Shown here piece after piece: positions 21,606-33,489 of a stretch of DNA of 64,000 bases. The stretch is from Ovis canadensis (Eukaryota > Chordata > Mammalia > Artiodactyla > Bovidae). The DNA lies in assembly GCF_042477335.2 (NCBI RefSeq), contig NC_091247.1:39917501-39981500 (forward strand). The letters are read 5' to 3'. The position numbers and the translations under genes are program-made. Within the stretch, counting starts at the first letter, position 1; each line of letters begins with the position of its first letter. A model generated the notes under the pieces. The model ran no database searches. It was not told the origin of the DNA and was given only the letters and a program-made list of their open reading frames with translations.

Positions 21606-24220
21606 AAAGATTAGAGAAGGAAGAGGAAGGACCCCTTAATGTAACACTCAGGCTTACCTTTGTAAAGAACCATAACCTTCTTGCAAACCCTTGTGGAATG
21701 AGGCAAACCTATTCCTCACAAGCCTACTTCTGTGAATTTTAATTGGATTTGTGTCCATTGTTGGGGAATTTCTTAAAGAATCTTTTAATGTCTGAGTCTA
21801 CTTACTGTATGGGTTTTCTTCACTCTCCACCCTTTGTATTCTTTTCAGGGTCAAGTTGTTCCTGAAGAGTTATTTGATTTCTTTAAATACAAAATTGTAA
21901 ACCCAAATACCTTCAGAAGTCAAATTGGCAATATATAGGAATGAAGCAGGCTGAACGTAGGAGAAGTCAACAGAAGAAAGACATAGTAAACTTATCTTGT
22001 TTTGATTCAACTACAGCTTAAGCACACAATCTCATATACATTTATAAAATATTAGAAGTTTTATTTTGAAAATGAAGTGGAAACCCCACCCAAACAATGA
22101 AAAATAATATAAAAATAATTATCCTGGATACTGTCACAGGTTTTATACACAACTTACATACACATAGAAAGGTGTTTTTCCTTTATTTAGCTGATATAAC
22201 TGTGCTCCTTGCAAGCCCATAACCTCTGAGTTTCAGTAGGGGAAAGATTTACTGTTGAATTCATTTCAAACTTTAGACCAATCCAATGATGGAAAGTATT
22301 ATTAAATATCCAACTTTTGAGAAAAATGCTCAGTACCTGGAACTCTGTTGCCTTATACCCTACTGTCACTCAAAAAATTGTAAAAAAGCACCCAGGGACA
22401 GAGGGATTTATGTGATTTCACATCAGAAGAAGTCACGTGACATCCATTCCTCTATCATCATCTGCTCTTACGGCTGCTGGAAGCATGGTTGACTGGTACT
22501 GTCCAAGGGCTTTGTACTGACGTCGACTGCTGACTTACATCTGATGGATATGTGGTTTTTCTGTGCAGTTTACCCTCCAGTTTACCCTTGGCTATCGCTT
22601 GGCTATAGACCTGAGTCTCTTCCAAGTCCACCATGCAGTCACATAGCCAGTTGGTCTTCCTCCAATATCTGTTGTGGGGCAACCTGCTCCTACCAATGGC
22701 AGGCATGATGACAAGCCCTCTGGCTGTCAGCATGGAACCAAGGGAGACTTGGTGTCTAAACTAGAGCTACTCTCTTCTTGACCATGTCCAACAACTCCCC
22801 TTGGCTGTGCTGGTTGGCCCATATTGGCATGAGCCTCTCCACAGATGTCTCCTACAGAATCTCAAACTGAGAATAGGAAAAGCCACTCTCCCTTCAACTT
22901 ACCTGTCTCTTCCTACTGTCCACACCAAGAGTCAAGAGGGCAATCACAAGACACTCCTTCTCTCCTTCCTGATTCTTTCTCTCTGCCCTTCCCCACAATC
23001 CCGTAACTAGAACAGACAGGTAGGTTTCCATAATCACCAGCACTTCGTGTGCGTTAGCCTCACCACCTCACCATCCGCACCATCCCCACCAGGGTCCCTT
23101 CCTTACAGTAACTCAGTGTTCAGGCCCTAAAAAACACTTAAACCCTCTCGCTCACCATTAACTGGGTTTTAAGCCTACTGTCTTGCTGTAAATTTCAAAG
23201 AATGTCAGAAAAGAAGTATTATCTTGTTCTTATTCTCACATAGCTTCTGTAATAGGTTGAAATCTCCTTTAAAACCAACCAGGGAGATAGTCATATACTA
23301 GAAAAGGCACAATGATACTTTTCTCTAAATATCACTTCTATTAAATCAAATTTTTTTAAAAGTAGCTACTCCTTCAATTTGGAACTAAAATCTCACACAG
23401 TTCCTTCCTCACTAAGATGCCACTGTCAGCTTGGTGGGGTTTTTTGTTTTTTGGTTTTTTTTTTTTTTTGCTGCAATTTGCAATGCAGGATTTAGCCTTA
23501 AACCCTTAAAACAAAAAGGATACTGATTTTCATTTATAATAAAATCTGCCTATCACAAATATAGTTATTTCCAAATATGGATGCAATCTTTGCACCATGG
23601 TTTTTGTACCTTGACTTCCCTCTCAAGATATTTGCAAAATTCTGCCCTTCTGAAATCCCCTTATTTCTTCTTTATGATTTTGTTTAACTGCAATTTCATA
23701 GCCTCTCTTTGTAGCAATTTTCTATACTATCAATATTCAATTAGATGCTAAAAAGAATCTTGGCTCATTTTAAATAAAGTTTTAAATCAGAGAACTTTTT
23801 GAAGTTTAGTTCTTAGTTTTCACAATCATACTTCATATGACAATTTCTATTTTTGGAGACTGACTTCAGTGCAGCAAAAGTGGGTCAGATTTCTATGTGC
23901 CAGCTGAGTTTCCTCAAGAAAGGTTTTTCCAGGAAAGAGTAGGTTACATAATATATTTATGTCACCGCTTAAGGATGCCCAGGCAAGATGATGTTCAGTG
24001 TGATGAACTGAAATGACAACTAAATGACAAACCTTTGATCCAGCGTTGCTGGTTATCTAAGGTAGGGATTCTTTTGTAATAGCATGAAACAAGTTAGTTG
24101 GTTTGCTTTATATTTCAAGCAAGCTCTTCAACATTTTGCAGAACCAAGTCATTCAACTGCTGCTGCCACATTGTGCAGCAAATTTATTAAACAGAGTATA
24201 AAATCATTTGGTTATTTCAG
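21606..24220. other. No gene or named repeat recognised (2.6 kb)
   Basis: The longest unassigned stretch. Frames are short and none has a recognisable domain. It contains a T-rich homopolymer near 23440-23470. The richer part (about 22440-23000) could be an old LTR, but I have no motif to show for that. Confidence 0.4.
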
Positions 24221-25432
24221 CAATACGTGAACCGTGAACTTCCAGATGTTCAAGCTCGTTTTAGAAAAGGCAGAGGAACAAGAGATCAAATTACCAACAT
24301 CCGCTGGGTCATGAAAAAAGCAAGAGAGTTCCAGAAAAACATCTATTTCTGCTTTATTGACTATGCCAAAGCCTTTGACTGTGTAGATCACAATAAACTG
24401 TGGGAAATTCTGAAAGAGATGGGAATACCAGACCACCTGACCTGCCTCTTGAGAAACCTGTATTCAGGTCAGGAAGAAATAGTTAGAACCGGACTTGAAA
24501 CAATAGGCTGGGTCCAAATAGGAAAAGGAGTACATCAAGGCTGTATATTGTCACCCTGTTTATTTAACTTATATGCAGGGTACATCATGAGAAATGCTGG
24601 GCTAGAGGAAGCACAAGCTGGAATCAAGATTTCTGGGAGAAATATCAATAACCTCAGATATGCAGATGACACTACCCTTATGGCAGAAAGTGAAGAGGAG
24701 CTAAAAAGCCTCTTGATGAAAATGAAAGAGGAGAGCGAAAAAGTTGGCTTAAAGCTCAACATTCAGAAAACTAATATCGTGACATCCAGTCCCATCACTT
24801 CATGGCAAATAGATGAGGAAACAATGTCAGATTTTATTTTTCTGGGCTCCAAAATCACTGCAGATGGTGATTTCAGCCATGAAATTAGAAGACGCTTACT
24901 CCTTGGAAGGAAAGTTATGACCAATCTAGATAGTATACTAGAAAGCAGAGACATTACTTTGTCAACAAAGGTCTGTCTAGTCAAGGCTATGGTTTTTCCA
25001 GTGGTCATGTATGGATGTAAGAGTTGGACTATAAAGAAAGCTGAGTGCCAAAGAATCGATGCTTTTGAACTGTGATGTTGGAGAAGACTCTTGAGAGTCC
25101 CTTGGACTGCAAGGAGATCCAGCCAGTCCATCCTAAAGGAGACCAGTCCTGGGTCTTCATTGGTAGGACTGATTTTGAAGCTGAAACTCCAGTACTTTGG
25201 CCACCTGATGCAAAGAGCTGACTCATTTGAAAAGACCCTGATGCTGGGAAAGATTGAGGACAGGAGGAGAAGGGGATGACAGAGGATGAGATGGTTGGAT
25301 GGCATCACCGACTCGATGAACATGGGTTTGGGTGAACTCCGGGAGTTGGTGATGGACAGGGGTGCCTGGCGTGCTGCGGTTCATGCGGTTCACTCAGTCA
25401 GACACGACTGAGTGAAGGAGCTGAATTGAAGC
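24221..25432 (+). mobile_element. BovB LINE, 5'-truncated
   Basis: Starts at the reverse-transcriptase region and ends in a decayed tail near GAGCTGAATTGAA. A 282-codon frame survives, making this one of the better preserved copies. A 6-bp AGCAAT match flanks it, but the left one is also BovB consensus, so it is not counted as a target-site duplication. Confidence 0.94.
24227..25075 (+). pseudogene. BovB reverse-transcriptase fragment
   Basis: A 282-codon frame with FRKGRGTRDQI near residue 12, IDYAKAFDCVDHNKLW near 44, QGCILSPCLFNLYAGYI near 102 and LRYADDTTLMAES near 142. It lacks the N-terminal endonuclease and ends at a TGA where related copies continue with Trp (the CWRRLLR segment). 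It is a dead remnant, not a host gene. Confidence 0.85.
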
Positions 25433-25511
25433 AATGGTGTCATATTAGTTCATAGTGATGCATCTATGGTGTTTTCTATATTTTTCTAATTTTTAGAACC
25501 ACTTTTTTCTT

Positions 25512-25687
25512 AATATTTATTTATTTGGCTGTGTCAGTTCTTAATTGTGGCACACAAGCTCTGTAGTAGCCACACTTGGGCTTAGTTGCTCCGTGGCGTG
25601 TGGGATCCTAGTTCCCTGACCAGGGATTGAACCCATGTCCCCTGCCTTGCAAGAGGGATTCTTTATCACTGGACCACCAGGGAAGTC
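25512..25687 (-). mobile_element. CHR SINE (cetartiodactyl tRNA-derived)
   Basis: Reverse orientation: TTTATTTGGCTGTGTCAG, GTGGGATCCTAGTTCCCTGA, CCAGGGATTGAACCC and the end GGACCACCAGGGAAGTC are diagnostic of CHR-type SINEs shared by whales, hippos and ruminants. Confidence 0.9.
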
Positions 25688-25884
25688 TCTCCTATTTTAT
25701 TTTAAAGACAGTATTCTTGGTGACCCTATAGTGAACACTTGTATGTATCAAATCCTTGGGAAATATTTGTCTTTGAATTTGAATTTTGTGGTAAATCCAG
25801 CATCAATACCAACCACTGCAGAAGCATAATAATTTTGATCAGCTTAAATTAAAAAGTGTAAGACTTTTCACAACACAGGATTAA

Positions 25885-26110
25885 GTAGATAAAGTCCATG
25901 GACTGAGCCTTGAGACACCCCGTGATTCAGAAATGAAAATGATGAAGAAGAATCAGCAAAGGAGACTGAGAAGTGAGGTAGAGGGAAAACTAGGAAGTGA
26001 AATGCTCTCAGGAGGCAGGAGAATCAATGACTGCAGGTGCCACTGATAAGTCAGATAATAGGATGACTAAGACCATTGACTTTAACAATGTAGAGGCCAT
26101 TTATGTGTAC
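25885..26110 (+). repeat. Old mammalian repeat, family not named
   Basis: GACTGAGCCTTGAGACACCC, AGCAAAGGAGACTGAGAAG and CCACTGATAAGTCAGATAA match a repeat I recognise in many mammalian genomes but cannot name reliably. Confidence 0.4.
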
Positions 26111-26254
26111 AAAAAATTAACAAGTACCATTTATTGCCTATATAAACTCAACTGGAAATAGTGTTGCTCAAGAGTTGAGAAGATGCCTGAGAACTTATAG
26201 GACACATTGCAAGGAAATTTTCTAAGTGGTGTCATGTGACCTAGACTCCACAGA

Positions 26255-26655
26255 TGCTTGATCTTACTTTCAGGACCTTTTTGTCCCCCTTCCACTCATA
26301 CTTTGCCTTTCCTGTGCTGGCATCCTTGATGTTCCTCAAGCACACTCCCACCTCAGGGCCTTTGCCCTTTCTGTTCCTTCTGTCTAGAATGCTTCTCCTT
26401 CCAGACAGCAACATGGTTCAGTCTCTTCCTTTAGGTCTCTGCTCCAATGCCATCTTATTGAAGAGGATTTCCCCAACTCCTTTCACTAAAAGAGCATCAC
26501 TAGGCACTGACCTTCAATCCTTTATTCCTGTTATCTTTTGGTGTGCTAATTATCATATAATTTATTTGTTTATCAAGAATATAAGCTCAATAAGATTAGC
26601 AGCCAAAACAGTGGCTGACACTGATTATTCAATAAATATTTTGAATGAACATTAA
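26255..26655 (+). repeat. L2 LINE, 3' end
   Basis: CTCAGGGCCTTTGCCCTTTC, TGTCTAGAATGCTTCTCC, then AATATAAGCTCAATAAG and the terminal TCAATAAATATTTTGAATGAA are the L2 3' end in sense orientation. Confidence 0.82.
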
Positions 26656-27004
26656 TTACATAAAATAAATGAAAAACAACTGGCCAGGATATCTTCAGAG
26701 AAACTAGATGCAGCATAATTATTCATTCACCAAGAAGGGTGAAAACCCCAACCTTTATTAAGGAACATATTTTTAGAATCCACAAGGCAAATGTCTTGCA
26801 AACATCCCCACCCTCACGTTTTTATCTAACAAGATATAAATGGCTACCTGAGAGCATTCTCTTCAAAGCTTTAATGTGGATTCTTTCCTCTTCTCTAAAT
26901 ACCCTCCAGTACCAACAGTTTCTGAAGTTTTTTTATTTAATTTGGAATGAATAAAAAATATATACTGTATGAGCTTTTGTTTACACACTAGTTAGTAGAA
27001 GAAT
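26656..27004. other. No gene or named repeat recognised
   Basis: About 350 bp of AT-rich sequence with nothing assignable. Confidence 0.45.
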
Positions 27005-27011
27005 TATACAG

Positions 27012-27200
27012 TTCCCTGGTGGCTCAGTGGCAAAGAATCCACCTGCCAACACAGGAGACAGGGTTTGATCCCCAGGTCAGAAAATCCCCTGGAGAAGGAA
27101 ATGACAACCCATTTTTTGCCTGGAGTATTCTTGCCTGGAGAACACCATGGAGCCTAGCACAGTCCAGGGGGTCACAAAGAGTCGGATATGACTTAGCAAC
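27012..27200 (+). mobile_element. Bov-tA SINE with target-site duplication
   Basis: A tRNA-related head (TTCCCTGGTGGCTCAGTGGC) is followed by the Bov-A body ending at the GACTTAGCAAC segment. Direct repeats TATACAG lie at 27005-27011 and 27201-27207. Confidence 0.93.
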
Positions 27201-27207
27201 TATACAG

Positions 27208-27789
27208 CACAGCAAATATATTACTTTAAAGTTTCTTTCTTTATAAATGATAATTTTCTCAAGTTCACTTTTTAATAAACTACATATACCATATTTTATT
27301 TTGAGGCTTCACTTTTTAACTTCAGTTTTATTGCTGTTAGAAATTTCCGTTTTTGTTTTTTTTTTTTTTTTAAAAAAAAACCTTTAAACTTTGTAAAAGA
27401 AAGTACACAAAGCATTCAACCAATTAGCATTTGTAGCCAACAGCTGCATGTCCAGATGGAGCAGAAAAGATAAATAGGTGCTTCATATGTGCACACCATA
27501 TGCCATATGTACAGACACAGTGGACCTCAGTACAGCATCCCTGGCATTGATGCTTCAGGATCACACTGAAACAAGTCAAATAAAGGGACATTTACATCTT
27601 CGCTGACTCTTTTGACAAAAGACAAGAAATTCATAGATAAATGCAAATGAAGAGTGAGGTACCACTGGGGAGTGAGAGGATGTGGGATGGGGTGTGAAAA
27701 TGTACAAGAAGCAGGATAGTGGTCACAATTTGAATGTGGTTTATTCTTTTGCCTTCCTGAGAATTAAAACCTGACCTAGCCATCTACAT
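27208..27789. other. No gene; T/A homopolymer inside
   Basis: Unassigned sequence with a T16-A9-type homopolymer junction near 27355-27380. No coding potential is seen. Confidence 0.45.
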
Positions 27790-27917
27790 GTGGGCTTCCC
27801 AACGGCTCAGCTATAAAGAATCCACCAGCAACGCAGGAGTCACAAGAGACTCAGGTTCAGTCCGTAGGTTGGTGAAGATGCCCTGGAGGAGGAAATGGCA
27901 ACCCACTCCAGTATTCT

Positions 27918-28217
27918 TGTTACGCTCCGAGCCCGTATCTCCGAACCGACCAAGAGAGCAAGTCCACCACAGTAATGCAAAGGCAAGAAGGGGGTTTGTT
28001 TTTTCCTAGCACGCTAGGGCCCAAGTCTCATCCCACACAAGGGAATCCAACAAGAGCCCCGAACAAAGGAGTATGGCGGCTTATATACAGGCAGTTCTTT
28101 GTCTCAGTTACAGGAGTAGCTGGCGTTACATGATTGGCCAGGCAGGATGAGCACATATCCTGTCTCTTTCTGGTAAACATGACTCAGGTCCTAGAGACCG
28201 TCGTTTGGTCCCTAACA
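27918..28217 (-). mobile_element. Solo LTR, 300 bp, with 4-bp target-site duplication
   Basis: Exactly 300 bp with perfect TGTTA/TAACA inverted ends, flanked by TTCT at 27914-27917 and 28218-28221. On the minus strand it runs in LTR order: a CCAAT motif, a TATATAAG box, then a pyrimidine-rich U5-like end. A 4-bp duplication fits gammaretrovirus-like (ERV1) integrases. It keeps many CpG sites, suggesting a fairly recent insertion. No internal retroviral sequence remains, as expected after LTR-LTR recombination. I could not name the family. Confidence 0.88.
28080..28087 (-). promoter_or_regulatory. TATA box of the solo LTR
   Basis: TATATAAG on the minus strand. A CCAATCA motif (28131-28137) lies about 45 bp upstream in the same orientation. 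Together they resemble a retroviral U3 promoter. Activity is inferred only. Confidence 0.6.
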
Positions 28218-28310
28218 TTCTTGCCTGGAAAATTCCATGGACAGAGGAGCGTGGCAGGCTACAACAGTCCATGGGGTCGTACAAGTCGTACACAGCTAAG
28301 TGAATTTCAC

Positions 28311-29050
28311 TTTCAAAAGAATGAGAAAGGAAAAACAATCATCAGCTAACAGTCACATATTTGGTTCTGAAGGACAACTCTTATTTGATACAGTTTTGAT
28401 TTCTGGAGAAGATCAGATTTTTTTAGTACTTGTGTATAGGTTTTCTCCTTTCCTTTAATATTAAAGAACAAAGCTGAAAGAGTATTCGATATATCTATGA
28501 AAATTAAAGTGCATACCAAATGAATATTTGACCCCACAAGGATTAATTTATTAGTATTTACTCAGCCTTGTGAAAAGTGCATGGTGCACCAGGTCCCTTG
28601 GGGGCACATTCAGTCTCATAGAAAAGAGTAGTATTTCAAGGGTCAGGAACTGCGGTTTCATGGGGAGAAGTTCTATAACTGACATCAAAAATATTTTGGA
28701 AAACTATTATGTTCAAAATTTATAAATAAATGGGAAATGTATGCCTTAAACAGACACAAAACCAAAGTCTACAGTCACAACATAAATCTTTGTGTGCTGT
28801 TTTTTCAAACAAATTAATTCAATGATGTGTAATAAAGATTTTCTCAAAGGGAAAAAAGAGAAAGACATGATATGGGAACAGAAAGTAGCTAGAGGAATGT
28901 GAAATGGTTTAGCAGAGGAAGAGGAGGGGGAATCTTAAGTGCCTGCAGGGGGAGCTACCAGAAAGAATCTGAGTGAGAAGCATAGTGGAAATTCAGAATG
29001 GCTCAGAAATTGAAGGTACAGTGCCTTAAGGGAGACAAATATAGAATTCC
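28311..29050. other. No gene or named repeat recognised
   Basis: About 740 bp, AT-rich, without a recognisable family or frame. Confidence 0.4.
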
Positions 29051-29280
29051 AGGTCAAAAATAAACTCCACTCAGAATTTTGAAGGCATTGATCCATTGTC
29101 TTACAGTTTCAATGTTGCTGTTGAGGAATCCAATAGCATTCTTATTTCCAGTTCCATCTGTGTGCCCAATTTTTTGTTGTTGTTGTCCCTCTGATCTTCT
29201 TGAATTTCACAATGATGGGCCTAGAAAAATCAATACTACACTCTCTGCTTAAAAGCTTCCATTTTTATACCATAAGCTCT
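29051..29280 (-). repeat. Possible old LINE-1 3' region, antisense
   Basis: CATTGTCTTACAGTTTCAATG, TTGCTGTTGAGGAATCCAAT and TGAATTTCACAATGATGGGC resemble an antisense old L1 3' UTR. The fit is partial. Confidence 0.45.
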
Positions 29281-29391
29281 TTTTTTTTTTTTAAGTGTAA
29301 GTCAAATCCAAGCTTAGGATTTTTTCACCATTCATCCCATTGCCTTATTTGTGATGAAACTTCATGTTGGTTTTTTTTTTTTTTTACCTGT

Positions 29392-29475
29392 AAATTACAG
29401 AGGATTTAAAAATTACCAGAAATTATAGAGGATTAAAAAATTACCAGAAATTACAGACGATTATAAAATTACCAG
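29392..29475. repeat. 28-bp minisatellite, three copies
   Basis: Three consecutive 28-bp units, each starting AAATTA and ending AAATTACCAG, with one to three differences between units. The last unit overlaps the target-site duplication of the adjacent SINE. Confidence 0.9.
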
Positions 29476-29479
29476 GTAG

Positions 29480-29606
29480 GGAACTTCCCTGGTGATCCAG
29501 TGGTTAAAACTCCATGTATCCACTGCAGGGGGCAAGAGTTCAAACCCTGATCTAAGAACTAAGATCCCACAAACTATATGGCCAGGCCAAAAACAAAAAC
29601 AAAAAC
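29480..29606 (+). mobile_element. CHR SINE with 15-bp target-site duplication
   Basis: Sense CHR SINE (GAACTTCCCTGGTGATCCAG, TTCAAACCCTGATC, an AAAAACAAAAAC tail). It is flanked by the perfect repeat AAAATTACCAGGTAG at 29465-29479 and 29607-29621. Confidence 0.95.
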
Positions 29607-29621
29607 AAAATTACCAGGTAG

Positions 29622-30344
29622 TTTAGCACCATCCACTCCAGCATCATAACTGCAGTGCTTCAACAATGGAATTTAGAGACCTTATGTAGTTAAGAGAAAG
29701 AGGACTCACCAGTCAATCTTGGTTAAAATCAAAGCCATATAATTGCCTTACCTGTGTGCCTTGTCTTACCCAGAAAATATACTTTTTCTAAGTGCTGTGT
29801 AAAATTTTGGAAACCTTTCCGTGTATGCTGGATCATTACCACTGAAGAACATTTGCTGGACTGTCTCTCCAGGAGACAGGGGTAACAGGTAAAGTGCAGA
29901 ACTCTCAGAAAACAAAAGCCCAATAAACACCAATGACAGAGCCAAGTTTCTGGGAGTGGTCAAGGTGGTCAAACAGCCTCTGCTCCTTGAGGGGTGAATC
30001 GACTTTTGAGCTCCTGGAGAGGGAAGTCACGGCCGATTTTTTTTTTCTTTCTTGTTATGCATTTTGCCATGTTTTTCCCCACAGAAACCTGTGTAGCTCA
30101 TTCTTTATAGCTAAAATTTTTCTGTTGCATTTCAAAGAATGGCCAGGACAAGAGATTGGATCTTCATGAGACATGTTATTGACATGGGAGCACTAGAGTC
30201 AGAGGGACTCTTTTATCCAAGAGTAACTGGTACTAGGAAAAGTCTATTTAAGGAGATGCCACTTGAAAATGAGATCAAATATGACAGTGAATAGTTAAGA
30301 AACATTTTTGATCAACTTCATCTTGAAAACTTTAATTATAAAGT
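29622..30344. other. No gene or named repeat recognised
   Basis: About 720 bp with short frames only and a T-rich run near 30039. Nothing is assignable. Confidence 0.4.
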
Positions 30345-30351
30345 AAGGAAG

Positions 30352-33346
30352 TCTCAGTCAGTTCAGTCAGTTCAGTCACTCAGTCATGTTTGACTCTTTG
30401 CAACCCGATGGACTGCACCACACCAGGCTTCCCTGTCCATCACCAACACCTGGAGTTTACTCAAATTCGTGTCCATTGAGTCACTGATGCCATCCAACCA
30501 TCTCATCCTCTGTCATCCCCTTTTCTTCCCGCCTTTAATCTTTCCCAGCATCAGGGTCTTTTCAAACGAGTCAGTTCTTCACATCAGGTGGCCAAAGTAT
30601 TGAAGTTTCAGGTTCAGCATCAGTCCTTCCAATGAATATTCAGGACTGATTTCCTTTAGGATGGACTGGTTGGATCTCCTTGCAGTCCAAAGGACTCTCA
30701 AGAGTCTTCTCCAACACAACAGTTCAAAAGCATCAATTCTTTGGCACTCAGCTTTCCTTATAGTCCAACTCTTACATTCATACATAACCACTGGAAAAAC
30801 CATAGCTTTGACTAGACTGACCTTTGTTGGCAAAGTAATGTCTCTGCTTTTTAATATGCTGTGTAGGTTGCTCATAACTTTCCTTCCAAGGAGCAAGCGT
30901 TTTTTAATTTCATGGCTGCAGTCACCATCTGCAGTGATTTTGGAGGCCCCCAAAATAAAGTCTGTCACTGTTTCCATTTTTTCCCCATCTATTTGCCATG
31001 AAGTGGTAGGACAGGATGCCATGATCTTGGTTTTCTGAATGTTGAGTTTTAAGCTAACTTTTCATGCTCTTCTTTCACTTTCATCAAGAGGCTCTTTAGC
31101 TCTTCTTCGCTTTCTGCCATACGGGTGGTATCATGTGTGCATCTGAGGTTATTGATATTTCTCCCAGCAATCTTAATTTCAGCTTGTGCTTCATCCAGCC
31201 CAGCATTTCACATGATGTACTCTGCAGAGAAGTTTAATAAGCAGGGTGACAATATAGCCTTGATGTACTCCTTTCCCAATTTGGAACCAGTCTGTTATTC
31301 CATGTCCAGTTCTAACTGTTGCTTCCTGACCTGCATACAGATTTCTCAAGAGGCAGGTCAGGTGGTCTGGTATTCCCATCTCTTGAAAATTTCCCACAGT
31401 TTATTGTGATCCACACAGTCAAAGGCTTTAGCACAGTTAATAAAGCAGAAGTAGAATTTTTCTGGAATTCTCTTGCTTTTTCTATGATCCAATGGACATT
31501 GGCAATTTGATCTCTGGTTCTTCTGCCTTTTCTAAATCCAGCTTGAACATCTGGAAGTTCACGGTTCACATCCTGTTGAAGCCTAACTTGGAGAATTTTG
31601 AGCATTACTTTCCTAGCATGTGAGATGAGTGCAATTGTGTGGTAGTTTGAACATGCTTTGGCATTGTCCTTCTTTGGGCTGGAATGAAAACTGAACTTTT
31701 CCAGTCCTGTGTCCACTGCTGAGTTTTCCAAATTTGCTGGCATATTGAGTGCAGCACTCTCAGAGCATCATCTTTTAGGATTTGGAAATAGCTCAACTGG
31801 AATTCCATCACCTCCACTAGCTTTGTTCATAATGATGCTTCCTAAGGCCCACTTGACTTTGCATCTAGGTGAGTGATCACACCATAGTGGTTATCTGGGT
31901 CATTAAGATCTTTTTTTGTACAGTTCTTCTGTGTATTTTTGCCACCTCTTCTTAATATCTTCTGCTTCTGCTAGGTCCATACCATTTCTGTCCTTTATTG
32001 TGCCCATCTTTGCATGAAATGTTCCTTTGGTATCTCTAATTTTCTTGAAGAGATCTCTAGTCTTTCCCATTCTATTGTTTTCCTCTATTTCTTTGCACTG
32101 ATTGCTGAGGAAGGATTTCTTATCTCTCCTTGCTATTCTTTGGAACTCTGCATTCAAATGGGTATATCTTTCCTTTTCTCCTTTGCCTTTTGCTTCCCTT
32201 CTTTTCACAGCTATTTGTAAGGCCTCCTCAGACAGCCATTTTGCCTTTTTGCATTTCTTTTTCTTGGGGAGGTCTCGATCCCTGCCTCCTATACAATGTC
32301 ATGAACCTTCATCCATAGTTCTTCAGGCATTCTGTCTACCAGATCTAATCCCTTGAATCTATTTGTCACTTCCACTGTATAATCGTAAGGGACTTGATTT
32401 AGGTCATATCTGAATGGTCTAGTGGTTTTCCCTACTTTCTTTGATTTCAGTCTGAATTTGGCAATAAGGAGTTCATGATCTGAGCCACAGTCAGCTCCCA
32501 GTCTTGTTTTGTCAGGGTTCTCACAAAACGTGGTCCACTGGAGAAGGGAATGGCAAAACACTTCAGTATTCTTGCCTTGAAAACCCCATGAACAGTATGA
32601 AAAGGTAAAAACATAGGACACTGAAAGAGGAACTCCCCAGGTTGCTAGGTGCCCAATATGCTACTGGAGCCCAGTGGAGAAATAATTCCAGAAAAAATGA
32701 AGAGAAGAAGCCAAAGCAAAAACAACATGCAACTGTGGATGTGACTGGTGATGGAAGTACAGTCCAGTGCTGTGAAGAGCAATATTCATAGCAACCTGGA
32801 GTGTTAGGTCCATGAATCAAAGCAAATTTGAAGTGGTCAAATAGGAGATGGCAAAACTGAATGTTGACATTCTAGAAATCAGTGAACAAAGATCCACTGG
32901 AATGGGTGAGTTTAACACAGATGACCATTATATCTACTACTGTGGGCAAGAATCCCTTAGAAGAAATGGAGTAGCCATTATAATCAACAGAGGAGTCCGA
33001 AATGCAATACTTGGATACAATCTCAAAAATAACAGAATGATCTTTGTTAATTTCCAAGGCCAACCATCCAATATCACAGTGATTCAAGTCTATGCCCCTA
33101 CCAGTAATGCTAAAGAAGCTGAAGTTGAATGGTTCTATGAAGACCTGCAAGACCTTCTAGAACTAACACCCAAAAAAAGATGTCCATTTTTTTATAGGGG
33201 ACTGAAATGCAAAAGTGGGAAGTCAAGAAATATCAGGAGCAACAGGAAAATTTGGCCTTGGAGTGCAGAATGAAGCAGGACAAAGGCTAATAGCGTTTTG
33301 CCAAGAGAATGCACTGATCATAGCAAACACCCTCCTTCAGCAACAC
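30352..33346 (-). mobile_element. BovB LINE with inverted 5' part (twin priming)
   Basis: Positions 30352 to about 32512 are BovB in reverse orientation, from the 3' tail back into the end of the endonuclease region. At about 32512-32516 the orientation flips: 32516-33346 is BovB in forward orientation, covering the 5' region and most of the endonuclease (DILEISEQRS near 32868, QVYAPTSNA near 33090). Relative to the near full-length copy, about 95 bp are missing between the two parts. The 7-bp AAGGAAG at 30345-30351 and 33347-33353 is a candidate target-site duplication. All frames are broken. Confidence 0.92.
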
Positions 33347-33489
33347 AAGGAAGCCTAATAGGATAATAATTAAGATAGGATAACAAGCCTCTCAATGGCG
33401 TTTCTGTCCTATCCCCTGGAACATGTGAGTATCAGGATACTTGGTAAGAGAGAATGAAGGTTGTTAAACATCTGCCTTTGTTTTTCAGG

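Larger units (their letters stand above)
27790..28310 (+). mobile_element. Bov-tA SINE split by a solo LTR
   Basis: The head and first part of the body lie at 27790-27917 and the rest of the body at 28218-28310. The two halves join seamlessly at TTCT, which is present on both sides of the insert. Read without the insert it is an ordinary Bov-tA in sense orientation. Confidence 0.93.

Noticed and set aside
24221..25432. AGCAAT pair as a BovB target-site duplication
   Set aside because: The left copy coincides with BovB consensus sequence, so the match is not independent evidence.
27918..28217. Solo LTR as part of a complete provirus
   Set aside because: A single LTR is bounded directly by the target duplication and rejoined SINE; there is no internal sequence.
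29392..29475. CRISPR-like repeat array
   Set aside because: Units are directly adjacent with no spacers and the genome is mammalian; it is a minisatellite.
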